Shown: positions 36,793 to 45,419 of the stretch, piece after piece | How positions within the stretch are numbered: the first letter of the stretch is position 1 | Layout of the letters: every line of letters begins with the position of its first letter | Source: Bordetella flabilis | Lineage (GTDB): Bacteria; Pseudomonadota; Gammaproteobacteria; Burkholderiales; Burkholderiaceae_B | Direction of reading: 5' to 3' | Length of the DNA: 64,000 nucleotides | Assembly: GCF_001676725.1 (NCBI RefSeq) | Contig: NZ_CP016172.1 | Coordinates: 5,084,001-5,148,000 of the forward strand | Notes under the pieces: model-generated | The model's input: the letters and a program-made list of their open reading frames with translations, nothing else | What the model was told of the DNA's origin: nothing | Database searches by the model: none | Position numbers and translations under genes: made by a program

Positions 36793-39363
36793 ATGAGCCT
36801 GCATGCGCCTTCCTCCATACGCGGGCGCGTGTTCGCCATGGGCTGCCTGCTGCTGCTGTGCGCGTCGATCGCGCTGGGCGCCTTCCTGCGCGACTACGCC
36901 CATCGGGCCGCCGACCGCGCCTTCGACCGCCTGCTGGCCGCGTCGGCGCTGACCATCGCCGGGTCGGTCCAGATCGACGAAACCGGCGTCACGGCGGAAC
37001 CACCGTTTTCCTCGCTGGCAATGCTGTCGGGCAACGACCGCGTGTTCTACAGCGTACGCAACGCCAGCGGCAAGCCCATCACCGGCTATGACGACCTTGC
37101 GCCCGGCCTGCCGCTGGCGCGGTCGGCCGCGCCGGTCTTCGCCGACCTGCGCTACCACGACGAACCGGTGCGCGTGGCCACGGTGGGCCGGCTGGTATCG
37201 GCCGGCCGCCACGCCGGCTGGGTGACCATACGCGTGGCCGAGACGCGTGACGCCCGCGAAGCCCTGGCCACGGAGATCCTGAACCGCAGCGCGCTGCCGC
37301 TGCTGGTGGTGGTGCCCGTGGCGCTGGCCCTGCTGTGGTTCGGCATCCAGCGGGCCTTCGCCCCCCTGGCCGTCATCGAGCGGTCGCTGCGTGCCCGCGC
37401 CCCGGATGATCTGACTCCCCTGGAAGTGCCGGTGCCACGCGAGGTGAAAGGCCTGGCGGAGGCGCTGAACGGATTCATGCGGCGCTTGAGCGGCATCATG
37501 TCGTCGCTGAACAACCTGGTGGCGGATGCCGCCCACCAGGTGCGCACGCCCCTGGCCTCGTTGCGGGCCCAGGCCGAAGTGGCGATGGACGAGACCGATC
37601 CGGCCCGCCTGCACGCGCGCGTGGCGCGGATCCACGAAAATGCCACCCATGCCAGCCAGTTGGTGAACCAGCTGCTGATGGACGCCACGATCACGCATCG
37701 GCTGGGCATGCGCGGACATGCGTCAGTGGGCATCGCCGAAACCATCAATGAAACGCGACGCCGCATCGGCCCGCTGGAAGCGCAGCGCCTGCGTATCTGG
37801 ATCGCGCCGGAAGTGCGGCGCGCGCGGGTGGTGGGCGACCGTGTGGCGTTGCGCGAGATGCTGCGCAACCTGGTGGACAACGCACTGCGCTATGCGCCCG
37901 AGGGCTCCGTGGAAATCCATGCCACGCCCGTCTCGGGCTACCGGGTCGCCCTGACGGTATCCGACTGCGGGCCCGGCATCGAAGACGACGAAAAGGAAGC
38001 AGTGCTGGGCCGCTTCACCCGCGGCCGCAGCAGCCCCGGCAAACCGGGCTCGGGGCTGGGCCTGTCCATCGTCAACACCGTGGCCCAGGCCCATGGGGGC
38101 AGCCTGTGGCTGCTGGACCGGCCCGGCGGCGGATTGTCGGCGCGCGTGGTGCTGCCGCGCGCCCGGCCGGCCTATCCGCGCGCCGTGCTGGCGCTGGCGG
38201 CCGCCGGGGTGGCCGGGCTGCTCGCCTTGCCGGCCGCGCCGCTGCGCGCAGAGCCCGCGCTCGCCGATACCGCGGCCGGCGCGCCGCCTCGGACGCTCAC
38301 GACCCTCACGGCCTTTCCCGCCCCGCGGCCGCCGGGACGCCCGCTGGTCATCGCCGGCACGACGGACACGCCAGCCGCCGCACCCCTGATCGCCGCCTTC
38401 CAGGAGACGCAGCCCGACATCGCGGTCGAGTATCGCGAAATGGGCAGTCGCGAGCTCTACGAGGACACCGTGGCGGGGCGCCTGAAGGATGCCGATGTCC
38501 TGATCAGCTCCGCGGCGGACCTGCAAATGCGACTGGCCAACGACGGGTATGCCATGCGCTACGAAGCCACCGGCGCGGACCAGTTGCCCGCCTGGGCGGT
38601 CTGGCGCGACGAGGTGTTCGGCTTCGCCTTCGAACCGGCTGTGATTGCCTACAACCCGCGCCGCTTCACCGAATCCACCGTCCCGCGCTCGCGGCAGGAA
38701 CTGCTGCGGTTACTGGAAACCGAACGGAGCTCACTGCATGGCCGCGTCGGCACCTATGACATCAGCCGCAGCAGCGTCGGGCAGGTGCTCGCCGAGGAGG
38801 ATGAGCAGGTCTCGTCCAATTTCTGGGGACTGACGAACGCCCTGGGCCAGGTCGGCGTCCGCCTCAGCGGCACCACGTCCGCCATCCTCGACGCCATCGA
38901 GCGCGATGAACTGGATATCGGCTACAACGTGCTGGGCTCCTATGCGCTGGCACGGCAGGCCGCCGGCAGGCGAATAGGCGTGGTATTTCCCCAGGACTAT
39001 GTGCTGGTGTTGCCGCGCTCCGCCCTGATTGCCCGCCATGCGCCTCACGCATACGCCGCGCGCGCATTCATCGATTGGCTGCTGTCTCCGGCCGGGCAGG
39101 CCGCGGCGGCGGGAGTCAGCGGGCTCGGTCCCATCGTCGAAAACGCGGGCACCTGGAGCGCCGACGCGGTCCTGGCGCGCTCGCAAGGCATCGTGCAGCC
39201 CGTCGTGCTGGGACCCGCGCTGCTGGTGGGCCTGGACCGGCAGCGGCATGCCCGCTTCGTACAGAACTGGACCCGCCTGGTCACGGACACGCCCGCGGCG
39301 GCCACGGCGCCACGCCGGCAGGCCATAGACGCGCAAGGACAGGAACGCCCCACCCCGCCATGA
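36793..39363 (+). CDS. sensor histidine kinase fused to a C-terminal ABC solute-binding domain
   Basis: One uninterrupted frame of 856 residues. Order: TM1 (about 12-31), periplasmic loop (32-165), TM2 (167-186), HAMP, HisKA with His248 in ADAAHQVRTPLASL, HATPase with the N box (LRNLVDNALRYAPEG, 358-372), DCGPGI and GSGLGLSIV (419-427). Past the usual kinase end (about 455) come a hydrophobic segment ending like a signal peptide (463-487, PAAPLRAEPALA) and a complete solute-binding domain (about 515-830). That domain is clearly related to the free binding protein encoded next (shared LPAWAVW/LPSWAVW, EPAV, TYDI, GYN-LGSYA). The C-terminal domain should therefore be periplasmic, giving the kinase two outer sensor parts. 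A similar job is done by separate PgtB and PgtC in Salmonella. Confidence 0.9.
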   Translation: MSLHAPSSIRGRVFAMGCLLLLCASIALGAFLRDYAHRAADRAFDRLLAASALTIAGSVQIDETGVTAEPPFSSLAMLSGNDRVFYSVRNASGKPITGYDDLAPGLPLARSAAPVFADLRYHDEPVRVATVGRLVSAGRHAGWVTIRVAETRDAREALATEILNRSALPLLVVVPVALALLWFGIQRAFAPLAVIERSLRARAPDDLTPLEVPVPREVKGLAEALNGFMRRLSGIMSSLNNLVADAAHQVRTPLASLRAQAEVAMDETDPARLHARVARIHENATHASQLVNQLLMDATITHRLGMRGHASVGIAETINETRRRIGPLEAQRLRIWIAPEVRRARVVGDRVALREMLRNLVDNALRYAPEGSVEIHATPVSGYRVALTVSDCGPGIEDDEKEAVLGRFTRGRSSPGKPGSGLGLSIVNTVAQAHGGSLWLLDRPGGGLSARVVLPRARPAYPRAVLALAAAGVAGLLALPAAPLRAEPALADTAAGAPPRTLTTLTAFPAPRPPGRPLVIAGTTDTPAAAPLIAAFQETQPDIAVEYREMGSRELYEDTVAGRLKDADVLISSAADLQMRLANDGYAMRYEATGADQLPAWAVWRDEVFGFAFEPAVIAYNPRRFTESTVPRSRQELLRLLETERSSLHGRVGTYDISRSSVGQVLAEEDEQVSSNFWGLTNALGQVGVRLSGTTSAILDAIERDELDIGYNVLGSYALARQAAGRRIGVVFPQDYVLVLPRSALIARHAPHAYAARAFIDWLLSPAGQAAAAGVSGLGPIVENAGTWSADAVLARSQGIVQPVVLGPALLVGLDRQRHARFVQNWTRLVTDTPAAATAPRRQAIDAQGQERPTPP

Positions 39364-39444
39364 CAGGACGGCGACAGCATGCGGCCACTAAGATGCGCCC
39401 ACGCTGGCCATGTCAGCTCGACTATTCCAATGGAGAAGACAACC

Positions 39445-40539
39445 ATGTCCGTCCCGTCACGCCTGGCGGTGGCTTGCGCCGCCGTTTGTTCCCTAGCCGC
39501 CGCCAACGCACTGGCCCAGACGCCGGCCGGCTACCCCGCCGATTACCAGAAGACCGTGGACGCCGCGAAGAAGGAAGGCAAGGTCGTCATCTACTCGACG
39601 ACGGACACCAAGACCGCCGCGCCGTTCATCAAGGGCTTCGAAGCCGCCTATCCCGGCGTCAAGGTCGAGTACAACGACATGAACAGCACGGAGCTCTACA
39701 ACCGCTACATCGGCGAACAGGCCGCGGGCGGCGCCAGCGGCGACGTGATCTGGAGCTCGTCGATGGATTCGGCGCTTCAGTTGGCCAAGGATTACGCCTT
39801 GCAGTACAAGTCGCCGGAATCCGGCAAGCTGCCGTCATGGGCGGTGTGGAAGGACAGCGCCTATGGCACGACCTACGAGCCGGCGGTGTTCATCTACAAC
39901 AAGAACGGCGTGCCCGCGCAGGACGTCCCCAAGACGCATGGGGAACTGGCAAAGCTGGTCGCGGCGCAGACGGACAAGTTCAAGAACAAGGTCACCACCT
40001 ACGATATCGAAAAATCCGCCGTGGGCTTCATGCTCGCGGTACAGGACAAGGCCAACGACCCGCACTATTTCGACACCCTGCGCGATACCGCGAAGGGCGG
40101 CCTGGTGGTACAGTCGTCCACCGGCACGATGATGGAGCGCGTGTCGTCCGGTGAAAACCTGATCGGCTACAACATCCTCGGTTCGTATGCGGAAGCGCGC
40201 GCGCGCAACGACAAGTCCATCGGCGTCGTCTATCCGACCGACTACACGCTGGTGCTGTCCCGCGTCGCTTTCATCAGCAAGAAGTCCAAGCACCGCAACG
40301 CGGCCAAGCTGTGGCTGGACTACCTGCTTTCGCAAAAAGGCCAGGACATCATCGCCAACCAGGCCGACATGGCGTCGATCCGTGACGATGTGCCGGGCGA
40401 CAACGATGTCGACGGCCTGACCAAGAAGCTGGGCAAGGCGCTCAAGCCTATCCCCGTGAACGAGACGCTGCTCGACTATCTGCAGCAGAAGAAGCGCCTC
40501 GAATTCATCAACGACTGGCGCAAGGCCGCCGGCAAGTAG
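39445..40539 (+). CDS. ABC transporter periplasmic solute-binding protein (FbpA/AfuA-like)
   Basis: A 364-residue exported protein. Signal peptide MSVPSRLAVACAAVCSLAAA with cleavage near ANALA-QTP (about residue 25), then an extracellular solute-binding family 1 fold (VVIYSTTDTKTAAPFIKGFE, WAVWKDSAYGTTYEPAV, IGYNILGSYAEAR). AGAAGA-type spacing after GGAGAAG favours the start at 39445 over 39430. The paired tyrosines that bind ferric iron in FbpA are not evident, so a non-iron ligand such as a phosphorylated or acidic metabolite is plausible. Feeds the permease and ATPase downstream. Confidence 0.92.
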   Translation: MSVPSRLAVACAAVCSLAAANALAQTPAGYPADYQKTVDAAKKEGKVVIYSTTDTKTAAPFIKGFEAAYPGVKVEYNDMNSTELYNRYIGEQAAGGASGDVIWSSSMDSALQLAKDYALQYKSPESGKLPSWAVWKDSAYGTTYEPAVFIYNKNGVPAQDVPKTHGELAKLVAAQTDKFKNKVTTYDIEKSAVGFMLAVQDKANDPHYFDTLRDTAKGGLVVQSSTGTMMERVSSGENLIGYNILGSYAEARARNDKSIGVVYPTDYTLVLSRVAFISKKSKHRNAAKLWLDYLLSQKGQDIIANQADMASIRDDVPGDNDVDGLTKKLGKALKPIPVNETLLDYLQQKKRLEFINDWRKAAGK

Positions 40540-40572
40540 CCGGCAGGCGCACCACCGGGCAGCAAACGGGCG

Positions 40573-40636
40573 GGCCGGCCGGCTTATCCGGCAGGCCGGC
40601 CAGGCAAGGCGGCACGCCATCCGCGGGCCGCCTTGC
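40573..40636 (+). other. two hairpins between binding-protein and permease genes
   Basis: First arms GGCCGGCC at 40573-40580 and 40594-40601; second GCAAGGCGGC (40604-40613) with GCCGCCTTGC (40627-40636). Neither has a T run. Hairpins in this position often protect the binding-protein mRNA from 3' decay or reduce read-through into the permease gene. Confidence 0.55.
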
Positions 40637-40685
40637 TCCCGCCCGTCCGCGGCACACCGGCCATATTCATCGACAGGATTTCCCC

Positions 40686-42458
40686 ATGCAGACATTGCGC
40701 TCCAGATGGCAGTCGCTGCCGCGCGGCGTGGTGGTGCTGATCACGGCCCTGGCCATCTATGTGCCTTTGTCGCTGATCGTCTACCAGAGTTTTCTGTCCG
40801 CCCCCTTCTTCATGCCGTCGAAGGAAATCGGACTCGATGCCTTCCGCTTCATCTTCGACGATCCCGATTTCTACAAGGCGCTGGTCAGCGGACTCATCCT
40901 GGCCTTCGGGCTGTTCATCATCGCCGTGCCGCTGGGCGGCATGCTGGCCTTCCTGCTGGTGCGCACGGACCTGCCCGGCCGCAACTGGATCCAGCCGCTG
41001 ATCCTGGTGCCGGTCTTCGTCTCGCCCATGGTCCTGGGATTCGGCTATGTCGTGGCCGCCGGTCCCGTGGGATTCTTTTCGATGTGGGCCAAGGACTTGC
41101 TGGGCTTCGTGCCCTGGAACGTCTATTCGATGACGAGCATCGTCATCATCGCCGGCCTGACCCACGTGCCGCATGCCTACCTGTACATCTCGTCGGCGCT
41201 GCGCAGCATGGGTTCGGATGTGGAAGAGGCCGCGCGCGTGGCCGGCGCCTCGCCGCTGCGCGTGATGATGTCGGTCAGCCTGCCGATGGTCCGGCCGGCG
41301 CTGCTCTATGCGTCGGTGCTGCTGTTCTTCCTTGGGCTGGAAGTCTTCGGCCTGGTGCTGGTGCTGGGCGATCCCGAAGGCAACCTGGTCCTGGCGACCT
41401 ACCTGTACAAGCTGACGAACAAGCTCGGCATCCCGTCGTATCACCTGATGGCGGCCGTCGCCGTGGTCCTGATCTGCATGACCATCCCGCTGGTAGCGCT
41501 GCAGCGGCGCATGATGCGCACGGCCAACCGCTTCGTGACGGTCAAGGGCAAGGCGACGCGGGCGCGGCCGCTGCCCCTGGGCAAATGGCGCCTGGCCGCC
41601 AGCGCGGTCGTCTGGCTGTGGCTGCTGGTGACCATCGTCGTGCCGCTGGTGGGCGTGGTGCTGCGCGCCTTCGTGTCCAACTGGGGCATGGGCGTTTCCC
41701 TGCTCGACGTCCTGTCGCTGGACGCCTTCCGCTCGGTATTGGGCCAGTCCAACCTGATGCGCGCCATCGTCAACTCCGTGGCCATCGGCGTATTCGGGGG
41801 CGCCTTGGCGGTGACCTGCTATACCTTCGTCGGCCTGGCGATGCACCGCAAGCCGGACCATGTGACGCGCTTCCTGGACTACAGCGTGCTGGTGCCGCGG
41901 GCGGTGCCGGGGCTGCTCGCCGGCCTGGCGTTCCTGTGGGTCTTCCTGTTCGTGCCGATGTGGCTGGACAACGCCCTGGACGAAGGCGGACTGCTGTCTT
42001 TCCTGCCCTACACCGACTGGCTGCGCGACAACCTCGTCGAATGGCTGCGTGGCGTGCGCAGCACCATCTTCAGCGTCTGGCTGGCCTACACCGTGGTATG
42101 GATGGCCTATGGGTTGCGGCTGATTTCCTCCACCCTGCTGCAGGTGGGACCCGAACTGGAAGAAGCCGCGCGCAGCGCCGGGGCCCGGCGCGGACAGGTC
42201 ACCCGGCATGTGACCGTGCCGCTGGCCCGCTACGGGCTGATCGGCTCCTGGCTGCTGATGTTCCTGATCTTCGAGCGCGAATATTCCACCGGCGTGTACC
42301 TGCTGTCGCCCGGCACGGAGACCATCGGATCCATGCTGGTGTCGCTGTGGGCCGCCGGTGCGATCGACATCGTGGCCGCGCTCTCCTTCATCAATATCGT
42401 GCTGGTCGTGATTGGCCTGGGCATCGCCCTGCGATTCGGAGTGAAACTTCATGATTGA
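40686..42458 (+). CDS. fused two-module ABC transporter permease
   Basis: A 590-residue inner-membrane protein with about twelve helices in two BPD_transp_1 modules. Each has the EAA docking loop: EEAARVAGASPLRVMMSVSL (about 180-199) and EEAARSAGARRGQVTRHVTV (about 492-511). This double-module layout is that of FbpB/SfuB-type permeases, so a single polypeptide forms the whole channel. It overlaps the ATPase gene by 8 bp. Confidence 0.94.
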   Translation: MQTLRSRWQSLPRGVVVLITALAIYVPLSLIVYQSFLSAPFFMPSKEIGLDAFRFIFDDPDFYKALVSGLILAFGLFIIAVPLGGMLAFLLVRTDLPGRNWIQPLILVPVFVSPMVLGFGYVVAAGPVGFFSMWAKDLLGFVPWNVYSMTSIVIIAGLTHVPHAYLYISSALRSMGSDVEEAARVAGASPLRVMMSVSLPMVRPALLYASVLLFFLGLEVFGLVLVLGDPEGNLVLATYLYKLTNKLGIPSYHLMAAVAVVLICMTIPLVALQRRMMRTANRFVTVKGKATRARPLPLGKWRLAASAVVWLWLLVTIVVPLVGVVLRAFVSNWGMGVSLLDVLSLDAFRSVLGQSNLMRAIVNSVAIGVFGGALAVTCYTFVGLAMHRKPDHVTRFLDYSVLVPRAVPGLLAGLAFLWVFLFVPMWLDNALDEGGLLSFLPYTDWLRDNLVEWLRGVRSTIFSVWLAYTVVWMAYGLRLISSTLLQVGPELEEAARSAGARRGQVTRHVTVPLARYGLIGSWLLMFLIFEREYSTGVYLLSPGTETIGSMLVSLWAAGAIDIVAALSFINIVLVVIGLGIALRFGVKLHD

Positions 42459-43548
42459 ACTATCGGTCAGCGACCTGCATCTGGACTACGGCGACACCCC
42501 GGTCCTGAAAGGCGTATCGATGGCCCTGAAACAGGGCGAAGTGGTGTCCCTGCTGGGCCCCTCGGGCAGCGGCAAAACCACGCTGCTGCGCGCGGTCGCG
42601 GGCCTGGAGGCGCCCAAGCGCGGCCAGATCGCCATCGGCGAACGCATGGTCTACGACAGCTCGGCGCGCCGCGAAGTCCCCGCCGAGGAGCGCAATCTGG
42701 GCCTGGTCTTCCAGTCCTATGCACTGTGGCCGCACAAGACCGTCTTCGACAACGTCGCGTACCCGCTGCAATTGCGCCGCACGCCCGCCGCCGAAACGCG
42801 CCTGCGCGTGCAGGAAGTGCTGGACCAGCTGGGCCTGGGCCAGCTCGGGCAGCGCCATCCGCACCAGTTGTCCGGCGGCCAGCAGCAGCGCGTGGCCATC
42901 GGTCGCGCCCTGGTCTACAACCCGCCGGTCATCCTGCTGGACGAACCGCTGTCCAACCTGGACGCCAAGCTGCGGGAAGAGGCGCGCGCCTTCCTGCGCG
43001 AACTGATCGTGCGGCTGGGACTGTCCGCCCTGATGGTGACGCACGACCAGAGCGAGGCGCTGGCCATCTCCGACCGCATCCTGCTGCTGAACAACGGCCG
43101 TATCGAGCAGCAAGGCACCCCGCAGGACATGTACGGCGCTCCGGCGACGCTGTTCTGCGCCGAGTTCATGGGCAGCAACAACCGGCTCCACGGCCGCGTC
43201 GCCGAGATCCGCGATGGCCAGGCGCGGCTGCAAGGCGAGGGCTGGTCGCTTTGGGGCAAGGCCGGTGCGGGCCTGCAGGCCGGCCAGGACGCCGTCGGCG
43301 TCATCCGGGTCGAACAGGTGCGCCTGGCCGGCGACAGCCAGGACCAGGGCGAATCCAACCATGTGGACATGCAGCTCATGACCAGCATGTACCTGGGGGA
43401 CCGGTGGGAATATGTCTTCCGCCCCCCGGGCGACGAGTCGGTCACCGCGATGGCCCTGCGCGCCTACGGCAGCGAAAGCCGCGGGCCGGGCGCATACCGC
43501 CTGGCGCTGCCCGCGTCCCATATGTGGATTTTTCCGCGCCAGGCATAG
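42451..43548 (+). CDS. ABC transporter ATPase (FbpC-like, with TOBE domain)
   Basis: A 365-residue ATPase. Walker A GPSGSGKTT (36-44), Q loop FQSYALWPHKTVFDNV, signature LSGGQQQR (140-147), Walker B ILLDEPLSNLD, switch TVTHDQSE-like MVTHDQSEAL, and a C-terminal TOBE-like regulatory domain (about 240-365). Belongs to the spermidine/iron/phosphonate (MalK-like) group. Last gene of the cassette; the next gene (tonB-like) follows after 52 bp. Confidence 0.94.
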   Translation: MIELSVSDLHLDYGDTPVLKGVSMALKQGEVVSLLGPSGSGKTTLLRAVAGLEAPKRGQIAIGERMVYDSSARREVPAEERNLGLVFQSYALWPHKTVFDNVAYPLQLRRTPAAETRLRVQEVLDQLGLGQLGQRHPHQLSGGQQQRVAIGRALVYNPPVILLDEPLSNLDAKLREEARAFLRELIVRLGLSALMVTHDQSEALAISDRILLLNNGRIEQQGTPQDMYGAPATLFCAEFMGSNNRLHGRVAEIRDGQARLQGEGWSLWGKAGAGLQAGQDAVGVIRVEQVRLAGDSQDQGESNHVDMQLMTSMYLGDRWEYVFRPPGDESVTAMALRAYGSESRGPGAYRLALPASHMWIFPRQA

Positions 43549-43600
43549 CGGCGCCCGCAGGGGCGGGCACACGGGGCCGCAAGGCGACTAAAATGCCGTC

Positions 43601-44497
43601 GTGCAATCCATCCCGCCCCCTTCTTCCCTGACCCGCACCGCCCATTGGGTGGGCGCGCCGGCGCAGCACCACCTCTGGGTGGCCCTGGCGATCTCGCTGA
43701 TCGTCCATGCCGCCGTGCTGGCCGTGCGCTTCGCGTCCCCGCCCACGCCGCGGCCAGCGCCGCAATCGCTGGAAGTCATCCTGGTGAATGCCCGCACGGA
43801 GACCGCGCCGGCGCAGGCCGAGGCGCGGGCCCAGGCGCAGATCGAAGGCGGCGGGGATGCCGAGAAAGGCATGGCGCAATCGCCGCTGCCTCAGTCCGGC
43901 GACGCGCCGAATGCCGTGGTCCTGGAAGCCATGCGCAAACGCCAGGCGGCGCTCGAAGAGGCGCAACAGCAACTGCTGTCGCAATTGCAGGCCAGCGCCC
44001 AGGTCTCTCCCCCGCGCCAATCCGGCAGTCCGGTTCCCGACGCCAGCACGCCGGGACAGGACGAGCAGGACCAGGACAGCGTGCTGCAGAACGCCCAGGT
44101 GGCGGCCCTGTCGGCGCGCGTCCAGGCCTATAACAAGCGCCCGCGGCGCACCTTCGTGGCGCCGTCGGCCGAAGCCTCGCGCTACGCGCAGTACCTTGAC
44201 GCCTGGCGCAGCCGGGTGGAGGCCGTGGGCACGCAGCACTATCCCGAGGAAGCTCGCGGCAAGGTCTACGGATCGCTGCGCATGACGGTCTATGTACGCT
44301 CCGACGGCAGCGTGGCGGACGTGCAGATCGACAGCCCCGCGCCGCAGGCGGTGCTGAACCAGGCGGCACGCCGCATCGTGCAGCTATCCGCGCCCTTCGC
44401 GCCCTTCCCGCCGGATATCGCCCGCGATACCGATGTGCTGGCCATCACCCGCACCTGGAACTTCGTCAACGACACGCTGGAGACGCAAGCGCCATGA
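43601..44497 (+). CDS. TonB-family energy transducer-like protein
   Basis: A 298-residue protein with one N-terminal membrane helix (about 25-44, WVALAISLIVHAAVLAVRF, with the His typical of TonB helices), a Pro/Gln/Glu-rich periplasmic spacer and a C-terminal TonB domain (about 205-290: YPEEARGKVYGSLRMTVYV, RSDGSVADVQI). No exbB/exbD nearby. It overlaps aroE by 4 bp, an order that I recall as frequent in Burkholderiales (rnb-tonB-aroE-mtgA). Confidence 0.9.
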   Translation: MQSIPPPSSLTRTAHWVGAPAQHHLWVALAISLIVHAAVLAVRFASPPTPRPAPQSLEVILVNARTETAPAQAEARAQAQIEGGGDAEKGMAQSPLPQSGDAPNAVVLEAMRKRQAALEEAQQQLLSQLQASAQVSPPRQSGSPVPDASTPGQDEQDQDSVLQNAQVAALSARVQAYNKRPRRTFVAPSAEASRYAQYLDAWRSRVEAVGTQHYPEEARGKVYGSLRMTVYVRSDGSVADVQIDSPAPQAVLNQAARRIVQLSAPFAPFPPDIARDTDVLAITRTWNFVNDTLETQAP

Positions 44498-45411
44498 TCG
44501 AGGCCCATCCCGCCGGACATCCGGGTCCGCGCCCGCGGTCCGCCGGCGCATCGTCGCCGGGACGCTATGCCGTCATCGGCCATCCCGTGTCGCATAGCCG
44601 CTCGCCCCGCATCCATGCGCTGTTCGGTGAACAGACCGGCGTCGCCCTGGAATACGGGCTGCTGCCCGCGCCGGAGGACGGCTTCGAGGCCACCGCGCGC
44701 GGCTTTTTCGCGGGTGGCGGGCGGGGCCTGAACGTGACCGTGCCCTTCAAGCAGGAAGCGTGGACCTTGGCCGCGGCCCACCTCAGCGAACGCGCGCGGC
44801 TGGCCGGCGCCGTGAACACGCTATGGATGCTGGACGGCGCCTTGCATGGCTGCAATACGGATGGCGTCGGCCTGGTGGCCGACCTGCGCCGCCTGGGTGC
44901 CGAGCTGGCCGGCGCCAGGGTGCTGCTGGTGGGTGCGGGGGGCGCCGCCCGCGGCGTGCTGCAACCGCTGGCCGAAGCGGGCGCGGCGCGTATCCATATC
45001 GTCAACCGGACAGCGCCGCGCGCCCACACGCTGGCGGCCGAATGGCTGCGCGCGACCGGCGCCACGACGCCGACAGTCAGCGCCGGCGCATTGGATGACG
45101 CCCTGCTGGGCGGGCCCTGGGATGTGGTGATCAACGCCACGGCCAGCAGCCTGGGCGATGCCGCGCCGGCTCTGCCCGCCGGGCTGTATGCACCGGGCGC
45201 CCTGGCCTACGACATGATGTACGGGGCGCAGCCCACGCCGTTCATGCGCCAGGCCGACGCCGACGGCGCCGCGCTCGCCGCCGACGGCCTTGGCATGCTG
45301 GTGGGCCAGGCGGCGGAAAGCTTTCTCATCTGGCACGGGGTGCGCCCCGATACTGCGCCGGTACTCGCGACGCTGCGCCAGGAACTGGCGCAGGCGGCCG
45401 CGGTCCGGTAG
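44494..45411 (+). CDS. aroE: shikimate dehydrogenase
   Basis: NADPH-dependent reduction of 3-dehydroshikimate to shikimate. The 305-residue protein has the substrate motif HPVSHSRSP (about 30-38), catalytic Lys86 in TVPFKQEA, Asp123 in NTDGVG, and the nucleotide loop VGAGGAARGV. It is some 25 residues longer than usual at the N-terminus; a start nearer the RYAVIGHPVSHS segment is possible, but the 4-bp overlap with the tonB gene favours 44494. Confidence 0.95.
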   Translation: MIEAHPAGHPGPRPRSAGASSPGRYAVIGHPVSHSRSPRIHALFGEQTGVALEYGLLPAPEDGFEATARGFFAGGGRGLNVTVPFKQEAWTLAAAHLSERARLAGAVNTLWMLDGALHGCNTDGVGLVADLRRLGAELAGARVLLVGAGGAARGVLQPLAEAGAARIHIVNRTAPRAHTLAAEWLRATGATTPTVSAGALDDALLGGPWDVVINATASSLGDAAPALPAGLYAPGALAYDMMYGAQPTPFMRQADADGAALAADGLGMLVGQAAESFLIWHGVRPDTAPVLATLRQELAQAAAVR

Positions 45412-45419
45412 AGCGCCCG

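Noticed and set aside
38160..38290. Possible frameshift or missing stop splitting the kinase and binding domain into two genes
   Set aside because: The frame is continuous in the given sequence and there is no in-frame ATG at the signal-like segment. I kept it as one gene but list the check under findings.
39445..40539. Calling the binding protein FbpA (ferric iron)
   Set aside because: The fold and permease type fit, but the paired tyrosine ligands were not seen, so I left the ligand open.
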